Below, in pieces: positions 5,369 through 7,125 of a stretch of 7,125 nucleotides of DNA. Location: assembly GCA_030043155.1 (NCBI GenBank), contig JASHYE010000389.1:1-7125 (forward strand), read 5' to 3'. The DNA is from Candidatus Acidiferrales bacterium. GTDB lineage: Bacteria > Acidobacteriota > Terriglobia > Acidoferrales > UBA7541. A program made the translations under genes and the position numbers. Every line of letters begins with the position of its first letter. Position 1 is the stretch's first letter. The notes under the pieces are model-generated. The model was not told the DNA's origin. It searched no databases and saw only the letters and a list, made by a program, of their open reading frames with translations.

Positions 5369-7125
5369 TTAGGAAGGGAAAATCTTGCCCACGAGGACAA
5401 AGGGTGCCCAGAAATAAGGATGCGGATACTGATCTCGCAGCCTCTGCATGGATGATCGCAGGGCGGACTGCCGATCGCAAGTGCGCCCTAACTCTCTATA
5501 GAAGAATGACATAAATTCAGACGTACTGCTATCATTCACATTCCACAGGGTTAACAGGAGAGATTGTGCTCCAGCGTAAAGTAGACCGCGAATCAGGCCA
5601 AGCAACTCGTCTCCGGCGCTAACGACATTTAACCCGGTAGCGCATCCGCTTAGCGTCACCAACTCCGCGCTTAACTTAAGCTGATAGAGATCATAGAGGC
5701 TCATGTAGCCATCGCCGAGCCGTATCCCTGAGAACATTGGGTTGTCCTGCCGAAACGTGCCGTGAGTGGCGATGTGGATCAAACGGCTTGCCCGGCCTTT
5801 TTCCCGCAGAACCTCCTGGCTCGCTTCCGTGCCAAACAGAAGCTCTGCATTCGGCAAGATGCCAGCGACTGTCCGCGCTTCGTCCGCGATCAGCGGAGCC
5901 CGGGCGTCTGGTACACCAAAGACCAACGGGCGGCCTGATTCACTCGATTTCTTCTGCTGACAGAGAGCGAAAACTGTGGCACTCGGCGCATAAGAAATCG
6001 TATGGGCATCGATCAGATAGCGCTCCCCATCGAACAGCGCATGGAAGGGTACGTAATGCAGACTGGCGTGAGGAACGATGACCAAATGCCGGGTGCCGAG
6101 CAGGTTCCGTATGGGCGCTATCAATTCTCGGTATAGTTCGGCAAGATGCGCCTGAGCAGCACTCAACAGAGCGCCTTCGAATTCTTTCACGTAGTTCGCC
6201 CCGAGATGAAATTTCGAAATCTGAAATTGAAGCATTCGGAGTAAGTTGACCACTCGCGAAGCGGGAGTAAGCGGCACGATATCCAATCGATCGCTGGTCA
6301 AGACAGCAGCCACAAATTCATCCTTAACTTCGAAATACTCTACAAGCGCAGTTTCTGAAGGAATGCTGGAGCGGATTTTTTCCAGTGAAGCGAATCCCTG
6401 ATCCGGAGTCAAAGCGAGGGCTGGAGCTTCGGGCGCGGGAAGTTCTCGAAGAGCACGGAGCAACTCATTCTCATGAGCGACTGCTTTCTTCTGGAGAGCT
6501 TCAATGCGGTGCGGCGATGGTTCGGCGGTGCGCAACTGCTCTTGCTCCAAGCGCCGGTAATACCAATTCAGTTCTTCGCGCATCTCACGAATCCGGCGCA
6601 CAAGCCCGCTCTGGCCAGAATCTGCTGCCGGAATCGCTTGCGCATGATGCACCAACAGCTCAGCCAAGCTTCGTGACTTTGCCATCTCCATATAACTGAA
6701 TGACTCTTCCGTGGCAGCCTTCGAATTGTTGCGCAGGCAAAGATCGACGAGACATTCGTAAACTTCCAAGCGATTCTTCATGAAGGCAATTTTCAATTCC
6801 TCACCGCGCAGCGCGCTGCGAAGAGTCTCCAGAGCAGCTCGCGCTTCTTGATAGGACTGATAAGCGCGCGCTCGGTCACCTCCGACATTTTCGAGCTGGC
6901 CCATGAGGAATTTCGCCTGATACCGCAACACCGGAGTTTCAAGCGAACTCAAGCGGCCCAGCGCTTTTTCACATTCAGCGCGCGCCCCAGCAATATCTCC
7001 TGTCCTCATTGAAAGGCGGGCCAACAACAACTGGCAGAGAACCGCTTTCCCCGGCAGGAACGACGTTTCGAAGAAAGTTGCAGCGCGCTTGCAATAGCGC
7101 CGCGCTTCGAAGAAGCGGCCCTCGT
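5369..7125 (-). CDS. TPR-CHAT caspase-like cysteine protease; N-terminus outside window
   Basis: 584 residues lie in the window and the frame is still open at the right edge, so the start and probably more TPRs are missing; the TTG at 7030 is an internal Leu codon. CHAT domains are caspase/separase-clan cysteine peptidases. Residues about 1-105 (numbered from codon 7123-7121) are TPR-like helical pairs (GDIAGARAECEKAL, DRARAYQSYQEARAAL). A linking helical region with EESFSYMEMAKSRSLAELL follows, then a likely coiled coil at about 171-226. The CHAT domain spans about 239-584, with ALVEYF, HLVIVPHASLHYVPFHAL, catalytic His454 in IHIATHG, catalytic Cys494 in TLSGCATG, then GAQSLLLTLWNVND and the closing FWAPFVLVG. 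Both catalytic residues are present, so the enzyme should be active. No signal peptide or membrane segment is visible in this part. It is probably first in the visible minus-strand cluster, with the zinc-finger protein as a candidate partner or substrate. Confidence 0.92.
   Translation of the reverse strand, partial: EGRFFEARRYCKRAATFFETSFLPGKAVLCQLLLARLSMRTGDIAGARAECEKALGRLSSLETPVLRYQAKFLMGQLENVGGDRARAYQSYQEARAALETLRSALRGEELKIAFMKNRLEVYECLVDLCLRNNSKAATEESFSYMEMAKSRSLAELLVHHAQAIPAADSGQSGLVRRIREMREELNWYYRRLEQEQLRTAEPSPHRIEALQKKAVAHENELLRALRELPAPEAPALALTPDQGFASLEKIRSSIPSETALVEYFEVKDEFVAAVLTSDRLDIVPLTPASRVVNLLRMLQFQISKFHLGANYVKEFEGALLSAAQAHLAELYRELIAPIRNLLGTRHLVIVPHASLHYVPFHALFDGERYLIDAHTISYAPSATVFALCQQKKSSESGRPLVFGVPDARAPLIADEARTVAGILPNAELLFGTEASQEVLREKGRASRLIHIATHGTFRQDNPMFSGIRLGDGYMSLYDLYQLKLSAELVTLSGCATGLNVVSAGDELLGLIRGLLYAGAQSLLLTLWNVNDSSTSEFMSFFYRELGRTCDRQSALRSSMQRLRDQYPHPYFWAPFVLVGKIFPS

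Noticed and set aside
7028..7030. TTG at 7030 as the start of the CHAT protein
   Set aside because: The frame stays open to the window edge and encodes TPR-like helix residues (GRFFEARRYCKRAATFFE) upstream, so the TTG is an internal Leu codon and the gene is truncated by the window.
1..7125. CRISPR array, given that TPR-CHAT proteases occur in type III-E CRISPR systems
   Set aside because: No direct repeats with regular unique spacers and no Cas-like proteins are visible. The only tandem repeats are short coding ones.

Overview
The window looks like chromosomal DNA of an acidobacterium (Terriglobia/Koribacter-like). This is inferred from moderately high GC, a long extracellular protein built of putative-Ig (He_PIG-type) repeats followed by repeated beta modules, and a cytoplasmic zinc-finger protein carrying a carboxypeptidase-regulatory-like tail beside a TPR-CHAT protease. 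No rRNA or marker gene is present, so the assignment is not proven.

Layout: positions 1-2247 on the plus strand hold the 3' part of a large repetitive surface or secreted protein that is cut by the left edge. It converges, across only 41 bases, on four genes that all read on the minus strand. In transcription order these are: a TPR-CHAT caspase-like protease, cut by the right edge (7125-5369); a zinc-finger, anti-sigma-like protein with a beta-sandwich tail (5254-4559); an exported subtilisin-like S8 peptidase (4454-3054); and a stand-alone HD-GYP cyclic-di-GMP phosphodiesterase (3038-2289). Coding density is high and no stretch above 300 bases lacks a gene. No tRNA, rRNA, IS element or CRISPR array was seen.

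How the genes may work together (inference): CHAT and the zinc-finger protein are probably cytoplasmic and look like a protease plus a regulator that could be its substrate. This recalls the TPR-CHAT protease Csx29, which cleaves the sigma-inhibiting protein Csx30 in type III-E CRISPR systems, although there is no CRISPR here. The S8 peptidase has an intact catalytic triad, a Sec signal peptide and a likely propeptide, so it would act outside the cytoplasm. The HD-GYP gene follows the peptidase stop by only 15 bases and is probably co-transcribed with it, which would link surface proteolysis to c-di-GMP turnover. Whether an ECF sigma factor lies upstream of CHAT cannot be seen in this window.
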